The translations under genes were made by a program, and so were the position numbers. From Gammaproteobacteria bacterium (GTDB lineage: Bacteria; Pseudomonadota; Gammaproteobacteria; GCA-001735895), in NCBI GenBank assembly GCA_015494335.1, contig WGBK01000370.1:1-20038 (forward strand): 20,038 nucleotides of DNA, read 5' to 3'. Positions 1 through 6,839 of this stretch are shown piece by piece. Positions within the stretch are counted from its first letter, which is position 1, and the number at the start of each line of letters is the position of its first letter. The notes under the pieces were generated by a model. The model was not told the origin of the DNA and made no database searches. It worked only from the letters and a program-made list of their open reading frames with translations.

Positions 1-527
1 GGCAGAAAGAACTCGGCGACCAGCAGTGGCTTGCGATCGATCAGGAACAGCGAGCGTCGACCCCAGATGGGCTGGCCGGAATCGCCTTCGGGCAGGGCGT
101 TGCGATACAGGGGACTGTCGGGCATCAGGCGGCTCCATTCGATGCGTTCGCGTTTCAGGTTCGGCTGGGTGAACAGGTATTCGCCGAGGGGCTTGTCACC
201 GAGATGCTGCAGCCGGCGGTGCTTGCCCTGCAATGTGCCCAGCGGGATCACCGAGCGCGCATAGACGCACAGTTCGTTGCCACAGAGCAGGTGCACCTGG
301 CGCAGCAGTGCCTTCTGGTTGGCCGGGGCGCCGAGCAGCCGAGATTCGCTGGGCTCCGGGCGCTGCCAGTCCTCGTCCAGCACCCGTACCGAGAAGCGCT
401 CGCCGCAACGCTGCTTGAGCCGCGCGGTCAACGAACCTTCGTCGCCGAGCCAGGCCAGTGCCTCGGGATCGATGCGGTTCTTCAGCGCCTGCGAAGGCAG
501 GAACCAGCGCGTGGACTGGGTGGGCAT
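1..527 (-). CDS. ubiC: Chorismate lyase UbiC (3' end cut by window edge)
   Basis: Chorismate lyase converts chorismate to 4-hydroxybenzoate plus pyruvate, the first committed step of ubiquinone synthesis in the cytoplasm. The visible 175 residues start at the only in-frame ATG after the promoter (525-527). They contain the family landmarks: an Arg in the CVYARSVIP segment (R91, matching the active-site Arg of E. coli UbiC), the LGDKPLGEYLF segment (110-119), WGRRS near 155-159, and the terminal KPLLVAEFFLP whose Glu (E172) matches the conserved active-site Glu. The E. coli enzyme ends only a few residues after this motif, so almost the whole protein is present and only the last few codons lie outside the window. 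There is no obvious Shine-Dalgarno before the ATG. ubiA often follows ubiC but would be outside the window. It is divergent from the hemerythrin-like gene. Identification is firm on motif order. Confidence 0.93.
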   Translation of the reverse strand, partial: MPTQSTRWFLPSQALKNRIDPEALAWLGDEGSLTARLKQRCGERFSVRVLDEDWQRPEPSESRLLGAPANQKALLRQVHLLCGNELCVYARSVIPLGTLQGKHRRLQHLGDKPLGEYLFTQPNLKRERIEWSRLMPDSPLYRNALPEGDSGQPIWGRRSLFLIDRKPLLVAEFFL

Positions 528-553
528 GGGGATGATGGACCGGAAAATCAAAG

Positions 554-568
554 CGCGTATTATACGCG
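554..568 (-). promoter_or_regulatory. Palindromic -10 region, probable ubiC promoter
   Basis: A perfect inverted repeat with 7-bp arms around a single central base (CGCGTAT-T-ATACGCG on the plus strand) contains a consensus TATAAT hexamer on the minus strand at 559-564. Transcription would begin near 552, giving a leader of about 25 nt before the ubiC ATG at 527. No good -35 hexamer lies 16-18 bp upstream, so either the promoter depends on an activator or the -10 alone is being over-read. The symmetry could equally be an operator. Confidence 0.5.
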
Positions 569-641
569 ATTCGCCAGTAGCCGACCTCATGCCGTTGAAA
601 TGCACGGGGTGACGTCAGCGCAAACTATGGCGCACCAGCGC

Positions 642-719
642 TCATCCGTGAAAAACGCCGTAGATACATCCCTTCAGGCTTGGCTGCGGCATCCATGCCG
701 CAGACATTTTCACGGATGA
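642..719. repeat. 78-bp nested palindromic intergenic repeat (MITE-like)
   Basis: The element is bounded by a perfect 13-bp inverted repeat, TCATCCGTGAAAA at 642-654 and its exact complement at 707-719. Inside, near the right end, is a second perfect 9-bp palindrome with a 2-nt centre (CTGCGGCAT at 684-692, ATGCCGCAG at 695-703). The asymmetric nested layout is typical of dispersed palindromic or miniature inverted-repeat elements in gammaproteobacterial intergenic DNA; I have a general impression of similar repeats with a 'catccatg' core but cannot search for copies. It lies between divergent ubiC and the hemerythrin-like gene. In-frame starts inside it were rejected for that gene. As RNA it would fold into a long stem. 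Confidence 0.75.
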
Positions 720-769
720 CCACTGGTACTCTATTCCAATATCTTACATGGATTGATGACGGAGTCCTG

Positions 770-1213
770 ATGAAACGCATCCCTGCCCTGCAACCCCTGT
801 CGATGGAGCACCACCTGTCCCTGTCTCTTGCGGTCAAGGCCATGCGCGTGGCCCGAGGTGATGACGAGGCCGGGAAACAGGCCTTGTGCGAGCGCATCGT
901 CGGTGAATACGCCGACCTGTGGCGGCCGCATTTCGATGCCGAGGAACGCTGCCTGTTCGAACCCTTCCACGGGCTGTCGACCGAGATCGACCGCCTTTGT
1001 GCACAGCTGACCGAGGAACATCGACAATTCGATGCCTGGGTCGATTCGATGAAACAGGGCGATTGCTCGATGCTCGAGGCCTTCGGCGAGCTGTTGCAGT
1101 CCCATACGCGCCTGGAGGAAAGACAGCTGTTCGGGTTGATCGAGGAACAACTCGATGCGTCCCGAAAGGCGGCTCTCGAGGCTTGTCTCGAAAATTCTTC
1201 CAGCAGGAATTGA
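770..1213 (+). CDS. Hemerythrin-like (HHE) domain protein
   Basis: A 147-residue protein with the four-helix hemerythrin-type metal ligand pattern: H14/H15 in the first helix, HxxxE at H54-E58, H84, and HxxxE at H112-E116. These residues would hold a non-haem di-iron centre. Family members bind oxygen or sense or store iron, oxygen or NO, but the role here cannot be read from sequence. There is no signal peptide, so it is cytoplasmic. The start is set at the ATG at 770, which has GGAG five bases upstream (761-764). Earlier in-frame codons back to 680 lie in or just after the palindromic repeat and are unlikely. The glycosyltransferase gene follows after 63 bp, so they may share a transcript. 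A purely structural HHE-fold protein with another metal is possible. Confidence 0.82.
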   Translation: MKRIPALQPLSMEHHLSLSLAVKAMRVARGDDEAGKQALCERIVGEYADLWRPHFDAEERCLFEPFHGLSTEIDRLCAQLTEEHRQFDAWVDSMKQGDCSMLEAFGELLQSHTRLEERQLFGLIEEQLDASRKAALEACLENSSSRN

Positions 1214-1276
1214 AAGGCCCGTTTGCCGACCAGGGTCACAGCTGCACCTCGTCGAATACCGCAGAATGCCCGGCGT

Positions 1277-2365
1277 ATGAAAATTCTTCACCTCATCGAT
1301 ACCACCGGCCCGGGCGGGGCGGAAACGGTTTTCATCGAACTGGCCGACCGGTTGCGGGAAAGGGGCCATCATTCGACCGTCGTTATCCGCGGTGAAGGAT
1401 GGGTGGCCGAGGAGCTGCGGCGACGGGGCCTGGAACCGATCCTGCTGCCCTGCCGGGGCAGTTTCGAGCTGGGCTTTCTGCGTTCCCTGAAAGGCCTGAT
1501 CGAGGATCGCGGGATCGAATTGATCCAGTCCCACTTGCTCGGTTCCAATGTCTATGCGGCGTTGGCCGGACTGTGGACGCGAACGCCCGTGGTCGCTACC
1601 TATCACGGCATGGTCGACATCAGCCCGAACGAGCGCTTCCGGCGCCTGAAGAAATGGGTCATGCGGCGCGGCATCGATCGTTACGTGGTGGTCAGCCAGC
1701 GACTGCTGGGCGTTATCGAAAACAACGACCTGCTGCAACGGGATCAGACCACGGTCATCTACAATGGGGTCGATGTGGAAGCATCCGGAAAAATGGCAGT
1801 CCGTGACCGGCAGGGCGGCTCCATTACCATCGGCAGTCTGGGCAACATCCGGCCGGCCAAGGCCTATGACCGCCTGCTCGAAGCCGCTCGTATCGTGATC
1901 GATCGTCGTCCCGAGGTTCGCTTTGTGATTGGCGGCGAAGGCAAGGGGCGCAGCCTGTACCGGAAGCTGGAGCAACAACGCCGCGACCTGGGCCTGGAAA
2001 ATCAGGTCGAGTTTCTCGGATTCGTCGAGAATATACAGGGTTTCCTGTCTCAGCTGGATCTGTTCCTGCTGACTTCTTCCTCCGAGGGTTTTTCCATCGC
2101 TACTATCGAGGCCATGGCGGCCGGATTGCCGGTGGTGGCCACCCGTTGCGGGGGGCCGGAGGAGATCATCGAGGATGGTGTCGATGGCTGCCTGGTCGAG
2201 GCGAACAATCCCGAAGCCATCGCCGAGGGCTTGCTGGCGCTGATCGATGATCCCGAACAGGCTCGAGCGCTGGCTGAAAGGGGTCGTTTGAAGGCACGGG
2301 ATACCTACAGCATGGATCGCATGATTCAGCGCTACGAAGATCTCTACCGGGAAGTTCTGGGATGA
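1277..2365 (+). CDS. GT4-family glycosyltransferase
   Basis: A 362-residue GT-B-fold glycosyltransferase of family GT4, predicted to transfer a sugar from an activated donor to a glycan or lipid acceptor at the cytoplasmic face of the membrane. The N-terminal Rossmann half opens with MKILHLIDTTGPGGAE, the glycine-rich acceptor-side loop. The C-terminal half carries GSLGNIRPAKAYDRLLEAA (186-204), the VIGGEG strand (217-222), and the EX7E donor-site motif E270-GFSIATI-E278, followed by GLPVVATRCGGPEE. The length is normal. The start chosen is the ATG at 1277, which begins the fold directly; a TTG at 1223 would add 18 residues unlike the family and neither start has a good Shine-Dalgarno. It is followed after 37 bp by a tyrosine phosphatase of the type found in polysaccharide clusters. 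Donor and acceptor are unknown. Confidence 0.88.
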   Translation: MKILHLIDTTGPGGAETVFIELADRLRERGHHSTVVIRGEGWVAEELRRRGLEPILLPCRGSFELGFLRSLKGLIEDRGIELIQSHLLGSNVYAALAGLWTRTPVVATYHGMVDISPNERFRRLKKWVMRRGIDRYVVVSQRLLGVIENNDLLQRDQTTVIYNGVDVEASGKMAVRDRQGGSITIGSLGNIRPAKAYDRLLEAARIVIDRRPEVRFVIGGEGKGRSLYRKLEQQRRDLGLENQVEFLGFVENIQGFLSQLDLFLLTSSSEGFSIATIEAMAAGLPVVATRCGGPEEIIEDGVDGCLVEANNPEAIAEGLLALIDDPEQARALAERGRLKARDTYSMDRMIQRYEDLYREVLG

Positions 2366-2402
2366 TGGAAACGGCTTCGCGCCACGCTTCAGGGAGAAAG
2401 AA

Positions 2403-2993
2403 ATGAGACTGCCCGCGCAACTGGAAGGCTATGTCAATGACCGGTTCGGATCCAAGCGTGGACTGTTGAACCGGCTGCGTGCACGACTTGGTTACCTGTT
2501 GGGAAGCTACCGGCAGCATCGTGAAGTGGATTTCAGCCAGGTGACACGGCTGGTCTTCATCTGCTCCGGCAATATCTGTCGCAGCCCCTTCGGAGCCTTC
2601 TATGCCCGTGAGAAGGGGTTTGAAGTCGATTCCTGTGGCCTACATACCCGCGGCGGCGATCCGGCCGACCCCAGAGCCGTGGCCTTCGCCGAAAGACTGG
2701 GTATCGACATGACGCCTCACCGCACGAAAAACATCAGCGATTACGAGCCACGCCCCGGCGATCTGTTGCTGGTAATGGAGCCTCGACAATACGAGGAGCT
2801 GGAGGCACTGGCACAGCAGGAGCAGTGGCCATCCTCGATTCAGCTTTCGATCCTGCCCCTGTTCGGAAAACCGCCCTCTCCCTATCTGCACGACCCTTAC
2901 AGCGCCACCGAGGCCTTCTTCGATCATTGCGAACGTCAGGTGATGGCATCGGTCGATGGCATTGCGCAGCGGATAAAAGACGCGACCCAATGA
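2403..2993 (+). CDS. Low-molecular-weight protein tyrosine phosphatase with N-terminal extension
   Basis: A 196-residue cytoplasmic phosphatase. The P-loop signature VFICSGNICRSP (51-62) supplies nucleophile C54 and R60 (C-X5-R), and HDPYS (163-167) supplies the general acid D164. Members of this family (Wzb, Etp, EpsP) dephosphorylate bacterial tyrosine kinases controlling polysaccharide export, among other substrates. The family is usually about 150 residues. Here the catalytic domain starts near residue 48, leaving a basic N-terminal extension (1-47, many Arg). The ATG at 2403 follows a purine-rich GGGAGAAAGAA ribosome site, which supports the long form. No cognate tyrosine kinase is in the window. 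The gene sits directly after a glycosyltransferase, suggesting surface-glycan control, but this is inference. Transcription ends at the hairpin at 2995-3017. Confidence 0.88.
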   Translation: MRLPAQLEGYVNDRFGSKRGLLNRLRARLGYLLGSYRQHREVDFSQVTRLVFICSGNICRSPFGAFYAREKGFEVDSCGLHTRGGDPADPRAVAFAERLGIDMTPHRTKNISDYEPRPGDLLLVMEPRQYEELEALAQQEQWPSSIQLSILPLFGKPPSPYLHDPYSATEAFFDHCERQVMASVDGIAQRIKDATQ

Positions 2994-2994
2994 A

Positions 2995-3017
2995 AAGGCC
3001 TCCGCTAGGGAGGCCTT
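2995..3017. terminator. Shared hairpin terminator between convergent operons
   Basis: A perfect 9-bp stem (AAGGCCTCC at 2995-3003, GGAGGCCTT at 3009-3017) with a 5-nt loop starts 2 nt after the phosphatase stop. On the minus strand the stem is followed by TTTTCATT, giving a usable U-tract for the importer operon that ends at 3043. On the plus strand the following bases are not T-rich, so it is weaker in that direction. Confidence 0.75.
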
Positions 3018-3042
3018 GATGTATCAGAGTTGATGCGCGAGG

Positions 3043-3819
3043 TCATATCGCCAGGTATTCGTGGCGCAGTTCCTCGTTTTCCAGCACTTCGTCGGCGGTG
3101 CCGTCGAACACGATGTTGCCCATGTCGAGGATCAGGGCGCGGTCGGCCAGGCGCAGGGCGGCGACGGCGTTCTGCTCGACGATGATGGTGGTGATGCCGT
3201 GCTTCTTGATGCTGTCGACGATGCTGGCAATCTCCTGCACGATGACCGGGGCGAGACCCTCGTAGGGCTCGTCGAGTAGTAGCAGCTTGATGTCACGGGC
3301 CAGGGCGCGTGCCACTGCCAGCATCTGCTGCTCGCCACCGGACAGGGTGGTGCCGATCTGGTTGCGGCGTTCTGCTAGACGCGGGAAATGTTCGTAGATG
3401 CGCTCGATGCTCCAGCCCACCGGCGGGGCGATCTGTGCCAGCTGCAGGTTTTCCTCGACCGTCAGGCCGGGGATGATGCGCCGGTCCTCGGGCACCAGGG
3501 CGACGCCGGCACGGGCAGCGTCGTGGGCGGCCATGCGATGCAGCGGCTGGTGGTCCAGCCACAGTTCCCCGTGGGTCAGCTGCGGGTCGTCGAGACGCGC
3601 GATGCTGCGCAGGGTCGAGGTCTTGCCGGCGCCGTTGCGCCCGAGCAGGGCTACCACCTCGCCTTCGCGGATGTCGAAGTTGACGCCCTGTACGATGTAG
3701 CTTTCGCCGTAGTAGGCATGGATGTCCCAGCAGGAGAAGAACGCGGGATCGGAGCCCTGGCTGCGAACCGGGGGGACGCGTTCGTCGACCTGGACGTCAC
3801 CTATCAGTTGATCAGTCAT
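3043..3819 (-). CDS. livF: HAAT-family ABC transporter ATP-binding protein, LivF-like
   Basis: A 258-residue nucleotide-binding subunit, the second of two ATPases that power the importer at the inner membrane. Visible motifs: Walker A GRNGAGKT (60-67), signature LSGGEQQ (159-165), Walker B LLLLDEP (179-185), and VEQN (214-217), where the usual H-loop His is Gln, a normal feature of LivF proteins. The family core begins near residue 27, so about 25 residues form an N-terminal extension. The start ATG overlaps the end of livG by 8 bp, indicating translational coupling. It is the last gene of the five-gene operon and is followed by the shared terminator. The Liv name reflects architecture; the substrate need not be leucine, isoleucine or valine. 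Confidence 0.9.
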   Translation of the reverse strand: MTDQLIGDVQVDERVPPVRSQGSDPAFFSCWDIHAYYGESYIVQGVNFDIREGEVVALLGRNGAGKTSTLRSIARLDDPQLTHGELWLDHQPLHRMAAHDAARAGVALVPEDRRIIPGLTVEENLQLAQIAPPVGWSIERIYEHFPRLAERRNQIGTTLSGGEQQMLAVARALARDIKLLLLDEPYEGLAPVIVQEIASIVDSIKKHGITTIIVEQNAVAALRLADRALILDMGNIVFDGTADEVLENEELRHEYLAI

Positions 3820-4573
3820 CTTCGGATTCTCCGAGGTAGGCTTCCTTCACTTTGGGGCTGTTGCGGATCTCGTCCGGGGTGCCGCTGGCGATGATCCGCC
3901 CCTGGGCCAGCACGCTGATTCGGTCGGCGAGGCTGAACACCACATGCATGTCATGCTCGATGATGACCTTGGTCATGCCGGACTCCTTGATCTGCTTGAG
4001 CAGATCGATGGTGCGGTTGGTGTCGTGGCGCGACATGCCGGCGGTTGGCTCGTCGAGCAGCAGCAGCTTCGGCTCCTGCACCAGTCCCATTGCGAGTTCG
4101 AGGCGTCGTTTGTCGCCGCGCGAGATGCTGCCGGCGTGATGATCCCAGAAGCGGTCGAGGCTGACATCGGCCAGTGCCTTCATGGCACGGTCGCGCAGCT
4201 CGGTTTCGCGGTCGAGAGAGCGCATCGGGTTGAAGCGGAAGGTGCCGTCGCGCTTGGCCAGGGCCGGCAGCAGGACATTCTCCAGCAGGTTCAGGTCGGG
4301 GAAGATTTCCGGTGTCTGGAACACCCGGACCATGCCGGCGTGGTTGATGTCCCAGGGCTGCTGGCCGACCATATTGTGGCCGTTGAAGGTGACCGTGCCG
4401 GTGTCCGGCTCGAGTCGGCCGATACAGCAGTTGAGCAGGGTCGACTTGCCGGCGCCGTTGGGGCCGATGATCGCATGGGTCTCGCCCTCGGTAACCTTCA
4501 GGTTGACCTCGGACAAGGCGTGCAGACCGCCGAAGGTCTTGCTGACGTTGTCGATGTCGAGAATGTAGCTCAT
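3812..4573 (-). CDS. livG: HAAT-family ABC transporter ATP-binding protein, LivG-like
   Basis: A 253-residue ATPase subunit pairing with LivF. Walker A is GPNGAGKST (37-45), Walker B is LLLLDEPTAGM (170-180), and the H-loop is H207 in IIEHDMHVVF. The ABC signature is unusual: SISRGDKRRLE (149-159) replaces the LSGGQ/LSYGQ form, leaving S151 and G153 but placing Arg and Asp at the other positions. The start is the ATG at 4573, preceded by GGAGG with a good spacing, and it overlaps the livM stop by 4 bp. The long insert between Walker A and signature (residues 105-145) is normal for LivG. Membership of the importer is clear from the neighbours; whether the altered signature affects ATPase rate cannot be judged from sequence. 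Confidence 0.9.
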   Translation of the reverse strand: MSYILDIDNVSKTFGGLHALSEVNLKVTEGETHAIIGPNGAGKSTLLNCCIGRLEPDTGTVTFNGHNMVGQQPWDINHAGMVRVFQTPEIFPDLNLLENVLLPALAKRDGTFRFNPMRSLDRETELRDRAMKALADVSLDRFWDHHAGSISRGDKRRLELAMGLVQEPKLLLLDEPTAGMSRHDTNRTIDLLKQIKESGMTKVIIEHDMHVVFSLADRISVLAQGRIIASGTPDEIRNSPKVKEAYLGESEDD

Positions 4574-5694
4574 GAGGCACCTCCGGACTCACCGGCCATG
4601 CCGAGACGGCGCTTGAGGAAACGGCTGAGCAGCGACAGGCCCTGCATCACGCCGCCGGGCAGGAAGATCACTACCAGCATGAACAGCATGCCCAGGGTCA
4701 GGTGCCAGCCTTCGCCGACGAAGGGTGCGGTGATGGTGGTCATGAATTCCTGCAATGGTCCGGGCAGGAAGTCATAGGCATCGAACAGGGCCTTCTCGTT
4801 CAGGGCCGAGAAGATGTTCTCGAAATACTTGATGATGCCGACGCCGAGCAGCGGCCCGATCAGTGTGCCGGCGCCGCCGAGGATGGTCATCAGCACGACC
4901 TCGCCGGAAGCGGTCCATTGCATGCGTTCGGCTCCGGCCAGGGGGTCGGTCACGGCCATCAGCGAACCGGCCAGTCCGGCGAACATGCCGGAGATGATGA
5001 AGGCCGACAACAGGTAGGGCCGGGTGTTGAAGCCGGTGTATTTCATGCGCATCTGGTTCGACTTGATGGCGGTCAGCTTCAGGCCGTAGGGCGAGCGGAA
5101 GATCTTCAGCGTGATCCAGAAACCGATGATCAGCAGCACGGCGCAGAAGTAGAAGCCGCTGTAGCCCTTCATCTCCAGGCCGAACAGGTTGGTGCTGGGC
5201 AGACCCTCGGTGGGCAGGATACCGGCCATGCGGTCGAACCAGCGCGGGTCCTGCTGGGTCAGCTGCAGGCCGGTCTCGCCGTTGGTGATCGGGGTCAGCA
5301 CCGAGTAGGCCATGGCATAGGCCATCTGCGCGAAGGCCAGGGTCAGGATCGAGAAATAGATGCCCGAGCGGCGCAGGCTGAGCCAGCCGATGAGCCAGGC
5401 GAACAGGCCGGACACCAGGGTGCCGAGAATCACCGCCGGGATTACGTTCATGGTCAGCAGCTTGAAGCTCCAGACCGCGGTGTAGGAACCCACGCCGAGA
5501 AAGGCGGCGTGACCGAAGGACAGGTAGCCGGTGAGGCCGAACAGGATGTTGAAGCCGATCGCGAACAGGCCGAAGATGGCGAATTTCTGCAGCAGATCGG
5601 GGTAGTTCGCGCCGATCGGTGCCAGCCACCAGGGCGCGCTGAGCACGATGGCGGAGAACAGCAGCATGGCGACGAGGTTGTTTTTCAGGCTCAT
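4570..5694 (-). CDS. livM: HAAT-family ABC transporter permease, LivM-like
   Basis: A 374-residue inner-membrane permease, one of two subunits forming the translocation channel. It is highly hydrophobic with about ten likely membrane segments. It shows the LivM hallmark FGLTGYLSFGHAAFLGVGSYT near residues 52-72 and the ILGGAGTLIGPLLG segment toward the C-terminus, the coupling region to the ATPases. The start is placed at the ATG at 5694 because GGAGG lies 7 nt upstream within the end of livH. The upstream TTG at 5700 would add only two residues and has no better ribosome site. It begins 2 nt after the livH stop and its stop overlaps livG, so the permease and ATPase genes are translationally linked. 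Confidence 0.9.
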   Translation of the reverse strand: MSLKNNLVAMLLFSAIVLSAPWWLAPIGANYPDLLQKFAIFGLFAIGFNILFGLTGYLSFGHAAFLGVGSYTAVWSFKLLTMNVIPAVILGTLVSGLFAWLIGWLSLRRSGIYFSILTLAFAQMAYAMAYSVLTPITNGETGLQLTQQDPRWFDRMAGILPTEGLPSTNLFGLEMKGYSGFYFCAVLLIIGFWITLKIFRSPYGLKLTAIKSNQMRMKYTGFNTRPYLLSAFIISGMFAGLAGSLMAVTDPLAGAERMQWTASGEVVLMTILGGAGTLIGPLLGVGIIKYFENIFSALNEKALFDAYDFLPGPLQEFMTTITAPFVGEGWHLTLGMLFMLVVIFLPGGVMQGLSLLSRFLKRRLGMAGESGGAS

Positions 5695-5696
5695 GA

Positions 5697-6713
5697 TCAA
5701 TCCTCCATCACGCCTTCACGGCCCATCAGTCCGCGCGGGCGGACCAGCAGGATGACCACGGCGACCAGGTAGATGATGATCTGGTCGATGCCGGGCAGGA
5801 TCGACTTGACCTCGTTCATCGAGGCGAAGGACTGCAGGATGCCGAGCAGGAAGCCGGCGGCCACCGCCCCTTCCAGCGAGCCCATGCCGCCGACCACGAC
5901 CACGACGAAGGACAGCACCAGGAAATCCATGCCCATGTGGTAGTCGGGTGGCAGGATCGGCGCATAAAGCGCGCCGGCCACGCCAGCGACCACGGCCGCC
6001 AGTCCGAACACGATGGTGAAGCGGCGTTGCACGTTGATACCGAGCAGGCCGACGGTTTCGCGGTCGGCCATGCCTGCGCGCACCACCATGCCGAAGGTGG
6101 TGTACTTGAGAAAGGCGAACACCGCGAAGATGACGACGCCGGAGGCCAGCAGGTAGATCAGCCGCCACCAGGGATAGACCAGGTCCTCGCCGAGGCCGAA
6201 CAGGGCGCCCACGGGCGCGCTGCCGGAAACGACGGCGGGCGCCGGGGTCGGAATCGGGTTGGCGCCGAAGTAGGCCTTGACCAGTTCCTGCAGCACGATG
6301 GCGAGGCCGAAGGTGACGAGGATCTGGTCGGCGTGGGTACGCTTGTAGAAATGCTTGATCAGGCCGCGCTCCATCAGCACGCCGACCAGCAGCATGAAGG
6401 GAATCACGACCAGAATGGAAATGGGTACCGCGTAATCGATGATCATGCGGCCGGTATCGCCCCACCAGATTTCGAGGTAGGGAATCTCCTTGTAGGCATC
6501 GAAGAAGGTGATGCTCTCGTCCTTGACGCGTTTTGAAATGGTCAGCAACTGCTGGACCGAGACGGCGCTGAAGGCGCCCAGCATGAACAGCGCGCCATGG
6601 GCGAAATTGACGATGCCCAGCGTGCCGAAAGCCAGTGTCAGGCCAAGGGCGATCAACGCATAGGCGCCACCCTTGTCCAGGCCGTTCAGGATTTGAATCA
6701 GGATTGCGTCCAT
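5697..6713 (-). CDS. livH: HAAT-family ABC transporter permease, LivH-like
   Basis: A 338-residue permease partner of LivM in the inner membrane. The N-terminus LNGLDKGGAYALIALGLTLAFGTLGIVNFAHG is the standard LivH opening. The VVVVGGMGSLEGAVAAGFLLG segment near the C-terminus matches the family's ATPase-coupling region. It is somewhat longer than the roughly 290-310 residues common in the family. The extra length is a charged, partly hydrophilic stretch at about residues 58-90 between the second and third membrane segments, presumably a periplasmic or cytoplasmic loop. The ATG at 6713 lacks a clear Shine-Dalgarno, and the upstream 126 bp hold two strong hairpins, which fits lower expression than the binding protein. 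Confidence 0.9.
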   Translation of the reverse strand: MDAILIQILNGLDKGGAYALIALGLTLAFGTLGIVNFAHGALFMLGAFSAVSVQQLLTISKRVKDESITFFDAYKEIPYLEIWWGDTGRMIIDYAVPISILVVIPFMLLVGVLMERGLIKHFYKRTHADQILVTFGLAIVLQELVKAYFGANPIPTPAPAVVSGSAPVGALFGLGEDLVYPWWRLIYLLASGVVIFAVFAFLKYTTFGMVVRAGMADRETVGLLGINVQRRFTIVFGLAAVVAGVAGALYAPILPPDYHMGMDFLVLSFVVVVVGGMGSLEGAVAAGFLLGILQSFASMNEVKSILPGIDQIIIYLVAVVILLVRPRGLMGREGVMED

Positions 6714-6768
6714 AGATTTGCCAAGGGGTTCGAGTAAAGGGTAGAGGTACCCTGACGGGTTGACATGA

Positions 6769-6827
6769 CTGCGCGCCCACAGGATGCGGGCGCGCAGATC
6801 ATCCCTGTCCCCGCGCCGGGCGCGGGG
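6769..6827. promoter_or_regulatory. Two tandem intercistronic hairpins between binding-protein gene and livH
   Basis: Hairpin A has perfect 10-bp arms (CTGCGCGCCC at 6769-6778, GGGCGCGCAG at 6788-6797) around a 9-nt loop. Hairpin B has perfect 8-bp arms (CCCCGCGC at 6809-6816, GCGCGGGG at 6820-6827) around a 3-nt loop. In the minus-strand transcript B comes 13 nt after the binding-protein stop, then A. Neither has a U-tract, so they look like RNA-stabilising or processing structures, or partial barriers, rather than full terminators. In importer operons such structures are known to raise binding-protein yield over the permeases. Confidence 0.7.
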
Positions 6828-6839
6828 GAAGGAGGCCGG

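Noticed and set aside
731..1978. A 415-codon minus-strand open frame opposite the hemerythrin-like and glycosyltransferase genes
   Set aside because: Both sense genes have clear motif sets, while the antisense translation shows none.
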